Below, piece after piece: positions 20,420-32,290 of a DNA stretch of 64,000 nucleotides. The translations under genes and the position numbers were made by a program. The notes beneath the pieces are model-generated. The model was not told where the DNA came from, did no database searches, and saw nothing but the letters and a program-made list of their open reading frames with translations. The stretch is from Limnanthes douglasii subsp. nivea (taxonomy: Eukaryota; Streptophyta; Magnoliopsida; Brassicales; Limnanthaceae). The DNA lies in the NCBI GenBank assembly GCA_036936605.1, contig JAUPFV010000001.1, forward strand, positions 172,936,386 to 173,000,385, given 5' to 3'. Within the stretch, counting starts at the first letter, position 1. Each line of letters starts with the position of its first letter.

Positions 20420-22424
20420 ATGGCAGCAGGTGCGGCGTCGTTTAGGTGGGTGTTGCAGCTACACAAAGACGTCCCAAAAGCAGTTCGTTTTTACGCTCAA
20501 GGACTCGATTTCAACGTCAATGTCTGTACTCTTCGCTGGGCTGAGCTTCAATCTGGTCCTCTTAAGCTCGCTCTGATGCAATCCCCTAAGTAAGGATTAG
20601 TCTCCCTTTTCTAGTGTCTTTCTTTTGATTCATTTTTGCATGGTGTTCGATCATTTGCCTGAAAGACTTTTATTCATTCCAACTTTGATGATTTATTCAC
20701 GGGTTACGTCTTTTGTATGGATTTCTCTGTCACTGATACCAATCGCTTCAAGTTATCACTGGAACTGCTTTCTTGCCTATTGCACCGCTTCTGTTTGATA
20801 CTTTGCCCAAGAGAAACCTTGTACCATGCAATGAGCCGGTTCTGTTTGATAATTTGCATCGGTAGTACAATGGAAGCTCGCTCTTTTGATTAACTTTGTC
20901 AACTTCGTCAATTGGTTTTGGAGATTCTTTCTGCGAATAAAAGGTTTTTGTTTGGAGTTCGATGTCTTTTATTTTTTTGTCATATTAAGAACCTCTGATT
21001 TAAAACATAGGAAGAGCATTTCTAGTATTGCATTAAATTGTTGTTTTTTCTTAGATAACAGAAACTCTGATTACAATTTTCCAATGTATAATATTGAAAG
21101 TGTTTTGTGAATCAGTCAGTTCCCTTCCTATATTTATGCACTCTACTCTAATCAGCTCAGAGAGTAATATACCAAGGTATTGTAGGGGTGAAGTATATGT
21201 TGAACATGCTAAAAAGGGTATTTATGTAAACAAGTCAAGTTTTGAACTTGGCTGATAAAGGTAGTCTATCCCGCAGTTTGATGTATATTTTTTTTCTATT
21301 GAATGTTTATATTTCTGTTCAATTTCCTTTATTTGTTTTGATTTGAATCTCGATCTCCAAGTTTCGGTCTGTGCACTTTTTGTTGCTGAGCTGAGGTTGG
21401 TGTGGTCACATCCTACCATGGTGTTTGCAGTATATTGTCTGCGCAATTCATTGGTACTAATTTTGTGCTAGTGAAATCCCATGATGAATTTTGTAGATAT
21501 GTTTGGGAGATATGGGATGCCTATAATGGTGGAAACTATGTTCCAATGGTCTTTGAACAGACCTTTGGTTTTAGACGCCCATGATGAAGATGGGGATGAG
21601 GTGTGATGATAAGAAGAATCTTTCATGGTGTCTCAGTTTGTTATTATGGTGTTAAGAGTACCATTCTTGTGGTTAAGTGGAGTCGTCCTCCAAGACCTAG
21701 CCCTGTAGGACTTCAGAAAAAGCTTGATCAGCTTTAAGAAGATGTAACAAGAATATCGGAGTTGCTGGGTCTTGTTAAAGGACACCACTCCAAGACCATG
21801 TATGGTTCCCCTGAAACTAGTATCGCTACTGAGTTTCCATGAGTGTTTCTTATGACCAAATTCCATCTCAACCTCATTGTGGTGCGTCTACCATAATTAT
21901 CATAGTATTCATTAGATATCAATGACAATAACAGATAGAGTTAGATTTTATTGAGAATATCAAGATGTTTAAGATTTTCAAACCAGGGGATTCAATTTTA
22001 GAATATATATCATGCAAGTAAAGGAGCAGCATTATATCTATCCGTTGCTAGTGACTTAAATGAAATAGTGTTCATGGTATATACTCTCTGTAATTAGAGA
22101 TTTGCACTCTTAAATGTCAGTTAACCAAAGCTAAGCTGTTGACCTGTTTTGCAGTGACCTTGCTGTTCAAAAGGGGTACTCTTCACTAGTATCGTTCACA
22201 GTGACTGACATTAACAGTACAGTAACAAAGCTCATGGCATTAGGAGCAGAACTAGATGGTCCTATCAAATATGAGATCCATGGAAAGGTAAATCACCTCT
22301 CTTCATTAAACGGACTCAGCCTTTTAAAAAGGATTCTAATACATGGTTGCAATTTCTTGCTTATCAGGTTGCAGCGTTGAGATGCCTTGATGGTCACATG
22401 TTAGGCCTCTATGAAGCTGCATAG
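20420..22424 (+). CDS. Glyoxalase I / VOC superfamily protein, three exons
   Basis: The CDS joins 20420-20589, 22155-22287 and 22368-22424, giving 119 residues with consistent phases (2, then 0) and GT-AG borders. Residues 6-57 form one beta-alpha-beta-beta module of the VOC fold (RWVLQLHKDVPKAVRFY, then LRWAELQSGPLKLALMQ). The second module follows (YSSLVSFTVTDINSTVTKLM, then AALRCLDGHMLGLYE). By pattern it matches the small plant 'lactoylglutathione lyase/glyoxalase I family' proteins (At2g32090-like). Whether it isomerises a glutathione adduct or does something else is unknown for that subgroup. Intron 1 is long (1565 bp). The gene starts 405 bases after the USO1-like stop on the same strand and converges with the C45 gene. 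Confidence 0.92.
21420..21860 (+). other. Coding-like but broken stretch in intron 1 of the VOC gene
   Basis: Short frames here have protein-like composition (FVLVKSHDEFCRYVWEIWDAYN; later LQKKLDQL, stop, EDVTRISELLG in another frame). They cannot be joined to the VOC exons. This may be an old pseudogene fragment dropped into the intron. I do not recognise the source. Confidence 0.3.
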
Positions 22425-22808
22425 CGTTTTCAAAGATATTTGAAGACTTTTCACTTTCAGGATAAAGTTGGGCCTTGAGAGTTTGGATTGTCTGTTTTAG
22501 TATATGAAGTACCAATTCTATTAACATGTGGTGATCATTTATTAACCAATGTGATCCTTTCAACAAACTAGTACTGTTACCGTCAAAATTACATAAAGTA
22601 TATCATTGGCTTACCTCCAGACTAAACAGAGAAATGCAAAGTGATGTAAAAAAACAATCTCAAAAAGGTTAATGTTGCAAGAGAGTCTAGTCATGAGTAT
22701 CATTCTAATAAATTGTGATGTTTGAACCCTGAAGACCAAAAAGGTAAATGCTCTAAATTTCAAGACCAAACATTGACTTGCAGCAAATGCTTTATTACAA
22801 ACCTATTT

Positions 22809-25249
22809 TCAATTTTGGGAAGGTATGGCGAAGACATGAGAAACTTGTTTCTTCATTGGATTCCCTTCAATTATTGTGAGTGTTTTTTCATCCAAATCTA
22901 TTAGAGCTGTGCAAAGAGTGTGAAGTATTGGACCTGAGGAAAACAATGGCCAATATTTATAAGCACTTTAGAATAAGAGAGAGGTAAGTTAAGTAATTTG
23001 AGACGTACCGGTCATGTAGATGGGGTATTTTGGATCATCTATATCTCCGAGAACTGATAGGAAGTGTTCTTTTGATTCTTTTGGTAGTACAGCAGCTCTC
23101 TTTTGCCTCCTTATCGAATTTTCATCATTTACCTTGAAATATATACAAAAATTACTTTTTTTATCAATTGATAATGGTTAATGCCAATTATTTGGTTCAT
23201 TTGTGTAATGTTAGCTAGGAGTGAAATGAAACAGATATGTGTAGGCTCTTTCTATTTTGGGATGAAACAATACTGCCTAGGTTTAAACCATTGCTGTATG
23301 TAACCTTAGCTCTGTCCTTCTAGGCCTGACCCAGATTTGAAATGGAGCATTTGTTTCGTGTCTGCAATAGTGTACAAAACATGATTCTATATATAACAAT
23401 TGATGCATTACTGGAGTTGAGCATATATATGGAATCTACAAGACGACCATGGTTTAATGGTTATATGACATTATTGCAGTAATTGCCGAATTTTCCTTTT
23501 GCTTACCTGTTGAATCTGAAGATGGAGATACATATTGGCATGGAAAAATGGAATTTCTCCAACTTCGCAAACCGAAACCCGATTTCTTGATGCCGTTTCG
23601 ACGTTCAAAATTTTCCGTGCTTTTATATCAATCAAATTGTAACTATGCCCCACAGAGACCTTGTATGTAGAGATTCTCTGAGAAGAAAGATAAGTTTAGT
23701 TTAAAGTCCTGAAATGAAGCATATTTCATAGACTATGGAAGAATACTGGCCCTCACCGTCTTCGCATCTTCAATGTTCTTCGCTTCAAGGAGGTCTCGAG
23801 ATATGAAGTTCCGTCCAATGCCACCTGGTACAATCTCACCCTCAGCCGGGGGAACTGAGTTCAGTGTGAAGGCCTGAGTAATACACTAAAGTTGTCACAT
23901 CTCTATCCATTATATATGTTCATTTTTCAGTGTCAATGTAAGCCTATATGGAAGCGGGATATGAAAAACTGTTGTTTGGTACAATACTTTTCAAAGATCC
24001 TGGGGAAGTAATGTTTGCTATGTGGGTAGATCTGCCAGACTGCATAGATAATGCTCATGGATATTTATATGGATTTGACATAAAGACAATGGTCGAGAAG
24101 GCATTCATGGTCTGCTTTGTACACGTGTGCGCTTTGGTCATATTTTCTTGTCATACTTTCATGTCATTTGAGATCTTTTTTCATTTACGGGGAACAGGAA
24201 CTTTCATGTCATGTGATCGTAGTCAGCTAGTCACTAGTTTGTGTAGCTTCACATAAATTCAGATCACGAGAGGACTCTTACCACTCCATGACTATTAAAC
24301 CCAAAGGCGCAGCTTGGAAGTTCTCCTGCATATGCATAAGCAACAAATGATGTCCCGTGCGACAGAGTACCTTTGATTACATACCTGCAAAACTTAACAT
24401 TAGTATCATTGATGTTCATCCCCTTTGAATCCTTAATTTGCAGGTAACCCAGTTTGAAAACTTTAGATAGTAAATGTGTCGCAGAAGAATATACGTGTGA
24501 CCAACTAGGGCGACATTGGCATCCTCGTTGTGTGCTGCAATGGCCATGGATGCACTAACAACAAGCACGTCTGAGCAGTCATCTATTGTATCGGGATCCA
24601 GAGTTATCTCTGTTTTTGTAATGAATGGTAGAATCTCTTTCCTGAAGTTGATTAGTATTATCTGTACGTATGAGCAATCAGAGTATGTGACTGATGAATT
24701 TATAGATGGATAATTAGATGACAACGTTTCATTTGACCTGCACTTTAGAACCAAACACTGGATTCGACTATTTAGTCATTGACTTGATATCAATAAACAA
24801 CGGAGTGGACTCTTAAATCGCAATCGCGGGACTAGATATCACCAAACATAGGATCGGCCTAGAGTCAACTTTGGTCACAGTTTACGTCCCAAACTATACT
24901 GTTGTAACTTGAGCTAACACGTGATGTAATCTAATAAATTGTTATAGCAGTATATATATAGTCGGGAGCTTACACTGATAACAGGCACACCGCTTCCGTC
25001 TGCAGTTCCCAGAAGCTCATCCCAGTATGAGGGGAACATGGTCCTGTTATTAACGGTGAGTTTACTAATGAATACCTTTCCACATTGAGACTGCGCGAAA
25101 GGGAGAAGCTGGTTCTGAAGAATCAAGTCATTGGAAATCCTGCTTCTTATCTGAGTAGAGAAGCGTTGTCCAATAAAATATCCCATCTGGTAAGGACTTT
25201 GACATGGCCCCACTTCAAAAATTTCTAAACTTTTCTTTACTTCTTCCAT
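22809..25249 (-). CDS. Peptidase C45 / penicillin acyltransferase-like protein (Ntn hydrolase fold), seven exons
   Basis: On the minus strand the CDS joins 25249-24974, 24661-24495, 24384-24282, 23873-23757, 23677-23507, 23132-23009 and 22933-22809. The total is 1083 bases, 360 residues; every border is GT-AG and every phase agrees. The N-terminal part (QSPYQMGYFIGQRFSTQI; FPSYWDELLGTADGSGVP) and the central DDCSDV ... HNED block match the acyl-CoA:6-aminopenicillanate acyltransferase (C45) family. In that family a Cys revealed by self-cleavage is the nucleophile; here the candidate is Cys121, with Asn137 and Asp139 of HNED nearby. Plants make no penicillin, so the natural substrate (another amide or peptide) is unknown. 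No signal peptide is evident. The frame is fully intact. Confidence 0.9.
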
Positions 25250-25327
25250 GTGAGAGGGAAAGAGCTTCAGTGTTCTGTGGCTAAATTTACAAGTTTCACT
25301 TGAAGATTTGCCTTATCTTTGGTGGAA

Positions 25328-25337
25328 GTTTATACAC
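25328..25337 (-). promoter_or_regulatory. Probable TATA box of the C45 gene
   Basis: The minus strand reads GTATAAAC about 85 bases upstream of the ATG at 25249. Confidence 0.5.
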
Positions 25338-25339
25338 TT

Positions 25340-25877
25340 TTCCTATTTCATTTTTCCGAAAAGAACCTTGTGCAAATTGATATTGCAAGACAGGCTAAAG
25401 TCTACTGCTCTTGATTAAATAAGATTGCATGCATTAATGTCTCCAGTTAACCATGTTCAAATAAAATTTTAAGCATAGATAGAATTTCCTCAAGTTATTG
25501 TCAATATTATAATTAATAAAATAGTGTATTTAATGTTTGATGAGAATAATTAATCTTTACAATATTATATTTGGATATTTTAAATATTTGGCTGTTATTT
25601 TATTCGAATAACGTTATAAAAAATACTTTTATTTATTATCATTATTTTTAGTTGGGTTAATTATTGTTATGCGATTTCCACCAAATCATTTTTTTTAAGC
25701 AATAAAATTTATTACTTAATTGAAAGTTTTACAAAATTTAGGGTGTTAATTAAGACTAAACAAATAGAGGGCATAGGGCAAAAGCCCAATAAAACCTAAT
25801 CAACTAAAGACCCGTTCCGTCTCAATTCATATTTTCACGAAGCTCATACTCGTAGAACCCTATTTCTTCTCTAGAGA
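25340..25877. other. AT-rich upstream DNA, no gene seen
   Basis: Promoter-side flank of the C45 gene followed by very AT-rich sequence. No ORF, RNA gene or transposon end is supported. Confidence 0.5.
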
Positions 25878-26094
25878 TTTTTTTTTCCAGAGGGAACCCG
25901 CAGCCGTTACTCAAGGTGCAATGAGTGCGTACATGGAAACCCTCAGTCTGACGCGATAGCCTGCAAACCAACGCCAGAAGGTAAACCACACAAGGTGACA
26001 AGCTCAACCGAGAAAGCGTATGCAAAGGGACTCAAACTCATAACCTTTAGTCACAAGCATGCCATACTCAACCAACTCGGCTACCCCTTTGGGG
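25878..26094 (-). mobile_element. tRNA-derived SINE
   Basis: On the minus strand it begins near 26094 with GGGGTAGCCGAGTTGGTTGA, an A-box-like start. It continues with a B-box-like GGTTATGAGTTTGAGTCCC at about 26027-26045, then a body, and ends with GGTTCCCTCTGG and a run of nine A (25886-25878). This is the layout of plant tRNA-derived SINEs transcribed by RNA polymerase III. I could not identify a clean target-site duplication, so the copy is probably old. Confidence 0.75.
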
Positions 26095-27480
26095 CTCCTC
26101 TATACGATCTAACCATCTTCAGAGACGAAATTCAAAGAATGAAGCAAAATTGATGGGGAATTAAGATTATTCCCATCAATCAACAACTTAAACTCACTCA
26201 AAATAGCCCAAAAGCCACCAAATATAGCTCAAGTCTTCGATTCACCATCTTTTTCAAGCTTTCCTTCTGTAACTTCATGTAATCCAGCCCAGTAAGTTTT
26301 GAATCCTCTCTTAATTTATCTCCAGGAACTCTAAATCTCCCGTTCTCCAAAGAACTTCTCCAATTTCTGAAAAGATAGCAAACCATATGACAGATTTCTC
26401 CATCGAATAAAGTCACCAAACCATTTGCGTAATTTTTATGAGATTTCGGCATTTACTAACGAAGATAAGATTTGAAAAACTAAAGCAATATTTCGCAAGA
26501 TTTACCATCAGGTACATTTCGCAAGATATATAATACTTACAGTTGACTTATACAACTACAAATAGTAAAATTGTATATTTTATTATTGATAAAAGTTTAT
26601 ATGGTTACAAGAATACTACGGTTTATTTAGAATATTTTTTTTCAAATTTGAAAAGTTTAATTAGTATTTAAGATTATAATCAATTTACAAAGTTTTAAGG
26701 TCTTTCAAATTGACTGCATTAATATGTTTAATAAAATATACTATTTAATAAACCAAACTATATTTTTTTTCTAAAAGATTAAAATAAAAAACGTATAATA
26801 TTTTTTGAAAATTTTAAACTCTCCAAAAATATAGTTTGGAATATATAAAAATTATTGTTAGAATTGAATACGAAAGAGATTGAAGAATTACAAAAGAGGC
26901 ATTCACTTCATCATCTGTTTATTTATGGTCGCAGTGGCAAAAAAATTGAAGTTGTAATATATGATTTTGGTCGATATCATGAGTATGAGTTGACATCGAT
27001 ATCGTGAGTCGACTCATATAGTCGATATCGAGTACTTTAAATTTCAGGTAATGTTCACGAGTAACGTCAACATCAATAAACCTAATGGAAAACCGACATC
27101 GACACATGATTAATTGATGTCAACTATAATTTCTGACATTTATTGATGCTTATGGTAAATAATATCGATAACATAAGTCGACTTTTGGCGTTGACTTTTG
27201 GCGTTGATGCACCCAACCAATGTCGACCATACACATCGATATTAGTTACTTTCACCCATTGTGCCATAATTTATTTTGTGTTATTTATAGAAAGCCATAA
27301 TTTATAATTTATATCGTCTTGTTTGTTTTATGTAGGAGAGCCAAATCTTTACGGAACCAAAGGTTTATAAAGATCTTTTGTACGTATTTACGACATCCAT
27401 GTATTACACTAAATTTTAACGTAATGAATGGATATAGCAAAAGGGTAAATCTATATGATACATGATTTGTAATCCTTAGA
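26095..27480. other. Intergenic DNA with a GTCGAT-rich cluster
   Basis: AT-rich without supported genes. Between about 26960 and 27240 the motifs GTCGAT, TCGAC and ATCGATATCG recur many times in both orientations, giving local palindromes. The rest shows nothing I can name. Confidence 0.5.
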
Positions 27481-27499
27481 AAGATGACGGGAGAAGTGC

Positions 27500-28180
27500 T
27501 AGGACTCCGATATTATTTTTTACTTGCAAGAAATAGAAACCCTATAGACAACAACCTAAGGAACCTAATGTTAAAACAAAACCCCCTAGGGATAAAAAAA
27601 TAACCAACTTCCTTGTTAGTCTTAGAACTTTTCCCGTTTCAGTCAAAAGTGGATTATGGTCTATAATTTTTTTATGTGGAAAACATAATCATGATGTTGC
27701 ATAATTCTTAGAAGGATGCCCATATATGAGAATTTTGAAAGCATACGAAGAAGAATAAGTTATAAAATTGTATAATGTTTGTTTTCATCCTCGTGAAGTT
27801 TTAAGAAGTTCGAGGAATGAAAAACCCGTAAATGTATCTAACATATGTTATATTTATATGCAAGAAAAAAAACTATGTTGGAGATATGCGGTCAGTCGCA
27901 CATGAAGTTTTGGTTGGATAAATTGAAGATAAAAAACTATGTTGTGTGGTATCAAACAAAAGAGATGAAGTATGACGTTATCATAAATATATTTTTTCGC
28001 ATATCTTACATCCATCGACATCATAAGGAAATTTTCGAAGATATTGATTATGGATAATATCTACAACACTACAATGTATAAAATGTCATTGTTTAAAATC
28101 ATTAGGGTTACGTCGACAAATTTAACATTATGCATTTTGATACGACACAAATAAGTTTGAGGTTTGCTAACCAATCTCGA
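27500..28180 (+). pseudogene. FAR1/MULE transposase fragment
   Basis: Broken frames on the plus strand line up with the N-terminal half of FAR1-type MULE transposases. They show a CG-HNHD zinc-binding end (LCGKHNHDVA, about 27675-27704), then NEKPVNVSNI, CGQSHMKFWLDKLK and NYVVWYQTKE. After a frameshift near 27990 comes SIDIIRKFSKILIMDNIYNT, holding the first catalytic Asp. The later catalytic residues are missing. The same block order is seen in the larger MULE at 40149-42810, so the two are related families. It is far too decayed to function. Confidence 0.82.
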
Positions 28181-28184
28181 ACCT

Positions 28185-28390
28185 AATATAATCGTCTTAT
28201 GATCGAAATGCAACAATACACGTCGGCCTAACGGCCTTAAGTAACCGCATGTTTGCTTAAGGCTAAGGCTGTCCAAGTTGGCTAAATGGCCTTAAGCGAT
28301 CACCTAGTTGCTTATTTTGCAAATTTTGATTATTGCAAATTTTAGTTACATATATTTACTTATTCAAACCATTACTATTATTTAGGTTCA
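28185..28390. other. Short intergenic stretch
   Basis: Contains a GGCCTTAAG-rich segment (about 28220-28310) with inverted and repeated copies of the motif. No gene is seen. Confidence 0.4.
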
Positions 28391-30070
28391 AGAGATTTTT
28401 CCCCATCATTTTGGTTATGTTGCTGGGAAACGGTGCAACCGCATATCTTAACCAACCAGACAAGAGTACCGATGAAGCCTCCTCGTGAAGCCATACCATT
28501 GCGTCCCTCTTCAAGAAAAGACGAATGCAAGACTCTTAAAAAAATAAGCATCAGAGGCAGCGAGCCCTCAGAAAACTACCTACTTGTCGATGAAGGCTGA
28601 CGAGCCCAGTATTTACTTTATGTTGAAATATTTGAAGGGAGTCACCAAACCTCGTAGAGACGTCTTACTTATAAGGGCCGAGGTAGAAAAGTGCGATATT
28701 TTAGAATTTATGTAGAACAGAGGGTAGCATAATTCTTGATTTTTATCCCTCCTAAAGGTATATTAACCTTGAGGATCATCCTTTATGTCGCCCTTAACTT
28801 GATAATAGGATACGATAGAAGATCCATAACCCCCTTGGGAAAAAATGCTAGAAATTTTGGTAGGGATCGAGAGATGGGCCAATACCAAGATGGTGGAGTT
28901 TTAAGTGCTCGATTCACCGTCCCTCTATAACCTCATTTTGGAAAGGCCTAACTGCTTGATTTCAGTATCATCTCTTCCCATTACCATCAATGCATAACAT
29001 ACGTAGTAAATAATAAAGTAAGGGAAATAATAGGATACCATGGGGTAAGTTACGATGATGCTCTGGAAGATCCACAGGGTTTAGAACCAACCGGCTAGTT
29101 TCTAACATTAGCCCGAGCAAGAATGTGCCATCATAAGACCTCAAATTTTCCCCTTGTGGTGGAAGAACCGAGGGAGCACCAATACGAGTTCAGGGCGATA
29201 GAGGAGTTAGAAGAGGTACACATCAAAGAAAGGGTGGTTGAGCAGTGAGCATCATAAAAAATTTAGAGAAGCAAATGAGGACAATCTTGATACTCCTACT
29301 AAATAAACATGAGATATCTTCGCATGAGGCAGTGCCTTAATAACAGGTATACCCAAATATTTCACTATCAATAAGATTATGATAGACCCACGAGTAAGGT
29401 CGGTGCAAAACAAAAAGGCACTTTGCACCATAACGGTAAAAGATGGTGGAGAAAGAGGTCAAACGCTTATTGTCCATAAGCCACATCAAGGAAGTCAGCT
29501 CGTGAGTGGGTGGTGAACCCCATGGTGGCAAAAAAGAAGAATGAAAAGTGGAGAATTTGCATTGAATTCAAGAGCCTCAATCAATCATGCCCAAAATATT
29601 AATCCCCCTTACTGCGGATAGATAAACTGGTAGATGCCATAGTGGGTCACGAGATGTTATCATTCATGGACTCCTACTCCGAGTATAACCAGATCAAAAT
29701 GGAACTCTGAGATCAAGAGAAGACCTTATTTTCCACGAACCAAGGGATGTATTGTTATATGGTAATGCATTTTGGATTGAAAAATGCATGTTCCACTTAC
29801 CAAAGGATGGTGAACAATATGTTCAAGGGGCAATTGGGAAAAAATGTGGAAATCTACATCGTCGATATGTTGGTAAAAAGTGAATACAATAATTCTCATC
29901 TTGCAGACCTTCGAGAGACCTTCTCCACCCTAAGACAACAAACATAAAATTAAACCCCACCAAATATTTCTTAGGCCTTACCTCGTAGAAATTCCTTAGT
30001 TTCATTGTTCATAAAGAATGAATTAACAGTGACCCAAACCAGATCGTGGTACTAAACGCTCTAGAAATAT
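28390..30070 (+). pseudogene. Decayed Ty3/gypsy pol fragment (protease to RT)
   Basis: Pieces in several frames follow gypsy order. About 28730-29090 resembles the end of the protease region. RT follows at 29520-30060 with VAKKKNEKWRICIEF, SFMDSYSEYNQIK and MHFGLKNACSTYQRMVN. The catalytic YIDD reads YIVD (near 29852), so the active site is destroyed. Multiple stops are present. The pattern is of the Tat type, like the elements at both window ends. No LTRs could be assigned. Confidence 0.85.
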
Positions 30071-30074
30071 TTAG

Positions 30075-30855
30075 ACCCGATTCCGCCACCAGATAATACC
30101 GGAACTAAGTCTAGAGAGAGAAACATGGGAAATATATTGAGAATATACCAAAAAGTGGTTGTAGTATATTAATTGTTCACTTTTCCTTAACAAGGAAATC
30201 TTACTTTATGTAATAAATGCGGTGAGCCCAAACCCACATCGATGACCCACTTTATATTATTTCATCTCTTTATTATACTAAGTGTGATGAGGAAAAAACT
30301 CATTTATATAGCGTTATCAAAAGTCACCCCTAGTCCCTGAGTTGGATCCGAGTTAAACTTAAGAACTATACAATGACCGATAATAATATTTGGATAGTGC
30401 AATCTTCTAGTTCTTATTTTTCTTTATTTATATTTTTTTGTTGATGTGTCGTTGATCATGCCAAAGTAGTTATACAAACTATGTCGGCTAGAATCTGAAA
30501 AGTCTTAAGGCTAGGTTGTATTGATTTTCCTAGCCTTAGAGACATCTCCAACTTGGTTTGCACTTAATTGTTCATGCATCATTAAAAACACGTGTCAGCC
30601 AAAACCTCTCTCAAGGATAAATAGCTCTATTTTTCCAAAGGAAAAGAGTAAAACTAACAATTAGTAAGATTCTAGGATGTTACCGATTTCTTTGGTATGA
30701 TTTGACTCTTTTGGAAATGGATGAGTGGCTCCCCTAGTATTTTCTAAATAATGAAGTCAGGATTGTATGTAGTTGTACTTATTTTGTGTGAGTATGTTAC
30801 GTTGTAGTTGTCATGAACCTTGTTTCGGTGACATTTTATGTTTGATATATATATA
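30075..30855. other. Intergenic DNA, no gene seen
   Basis: Flanks the gypsy remnant and includes a short AT dinucleotide run near 30847-30859. No ORF is supported. It may contain unrecognised LTR remains. Confidence 0.4.
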
Positions 30856-30864
30856 TATTCTCTT

Positions 30865-31250
30865 GAAATCAGAGGCTCAGTGTGGACCATCGCATGGCCC
30901 TTACGGGCATGCGAATTGGCTTTTTGGAAGAGTAACCAATTCGGCCTAATCTGTGACCTTTGAATGCTTGGTATTTACCAATTCACTTATAATATCTGTG
31001 CCATGTATTAAAATGTGTATGGTCCGTTACGTAGCCTCGTAGGGTGTGGCCTATTTTCCCACTCGTTTGATTGACTCAAATGGTACGAGTTTAGTGTGGC
31101 CGTTTGCATAGCCTGTAGGCGTGGTCAATGACCAAAGTCGCATTTTTCTAGAGAAAGAAAAATATATAACAAACACATGAAAAGATGAAAACACGAAATT
31201 ATCATTAATCAATAAAATAATGTGTCTCGTTAAAAACTCTTTCGTGTCTC
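30865..31250 (+). repeat. Dispersed repeat, copy 1 (matches 60570-60925)
   Basis: The segment aligns with 60570-60925 over its length. Shared landmarks are AGGCTC..TGG/AGCCCATCGC, ACCAATTCGGCCTA-like text, GGTAGCCTCGTAGG and GTAGGCGTGGTCAATGACC, ending in AATCAATAAAATAATGTGTCTCG. Inside each copy the theme 'GTAGCC...AGGCGTGG' recurs about four times, so it also has an internal sub-repeat structure. It is probably an LTR or untranslated part of a gypsy family. Confidence 0.7.
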
Positions 31251-31254
31251 ATCA

Positions 31255-32290
31255 TTATTTATATGAAGATTATTTGCCTTATACCATTTTCGTAGCATGA
31301 AGATGGAGATCACTTGGGGTACAACATGGAGATAACTAATTTGCTATAATTTTGTTATAGAGGTCTCTCGTTCGAAACTGTTTCTCGTTTGAAAACTTTA
31401 TTTTATATTGAATATCTGAGTGGGCATAAATATTAAAAAAAAAAAGCTTAATATATCTATTTGTCAGTTTTAATAAATAGGTTTTTAAAATTTTGGATAG
31501 TTTTAAATAAAATAATATATTTCGTATATCGATACATCAAAATAAAATAAGACTCTTATCAAATTTGACGATAATTTTTATTTTATTTTCTTGATTTAAA
31601 ACCAGATATCTAAAGTAAATATGTTATATTTTAAATTTGAAATTTTGGATTGTTACATTATATCTTTTTTTTTAAAATATTTTATCGTAAAAAAATTAAT
31701 ATATATTTCTTGAATCAGTGAATAACTTTTCTTGATTTATGTTTTCAAGCTTTCACACTATTGGTATTCGAGAAATGAATTAAAATAAAACCTTCTTCAT
31801 TTTGACCTAGAGAACTAAGAATGAATAAATCCTATTTAGGATTACAACAAAAAAGGTAATATTTTTAGTATAAAAAATTAGAATAATATAAAAAGCATCT
31901 AACTAATCAATACCGAGAGTCATGTCAAATGAGATATCAACAATAAATTTAGCCCCACATACATTTATTGTTATTCGATATCAATTCCAGATGCGTCACA
32001 CACTTACTTAACTATTATAGTAGATCTTAACAAAATAGATAATATTTAATGGATGCTTTAAATATACTAGTCATAAATCCAAATTTTGCACAAGGTATGT
32101 TGCTACAAATGAACGTGTTGTGAATATTAAATAATAAAATTACATATTAATTATAAATGTATAACGTATCTATGAAACTAATATGTTTGGTGATTATGAT
32201 ATAAACCCTTCATCTTGGTTGATGTCGGGATTGTTGTGGTAGTTGTTCTGGCATTAATGATGGTTGCTCATTTCCATTTTATAGTTTTGA
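31255..32290. other. AT-rich DNA, no gene seen
   Basis: Very AT-rich with homopolymer runs; nothing supported. Confidence 0.5.

Noticed and set aside
25822..26025. 67-codon minus-strand ORF
   Set aside because: It lies within and beside the SINE body and is explained by it.
26027..26094. tRNA gene
   Set aside because: A- and B-box-like words are present, but the cloverleaf does not close and a SINE body with an A tail follows.
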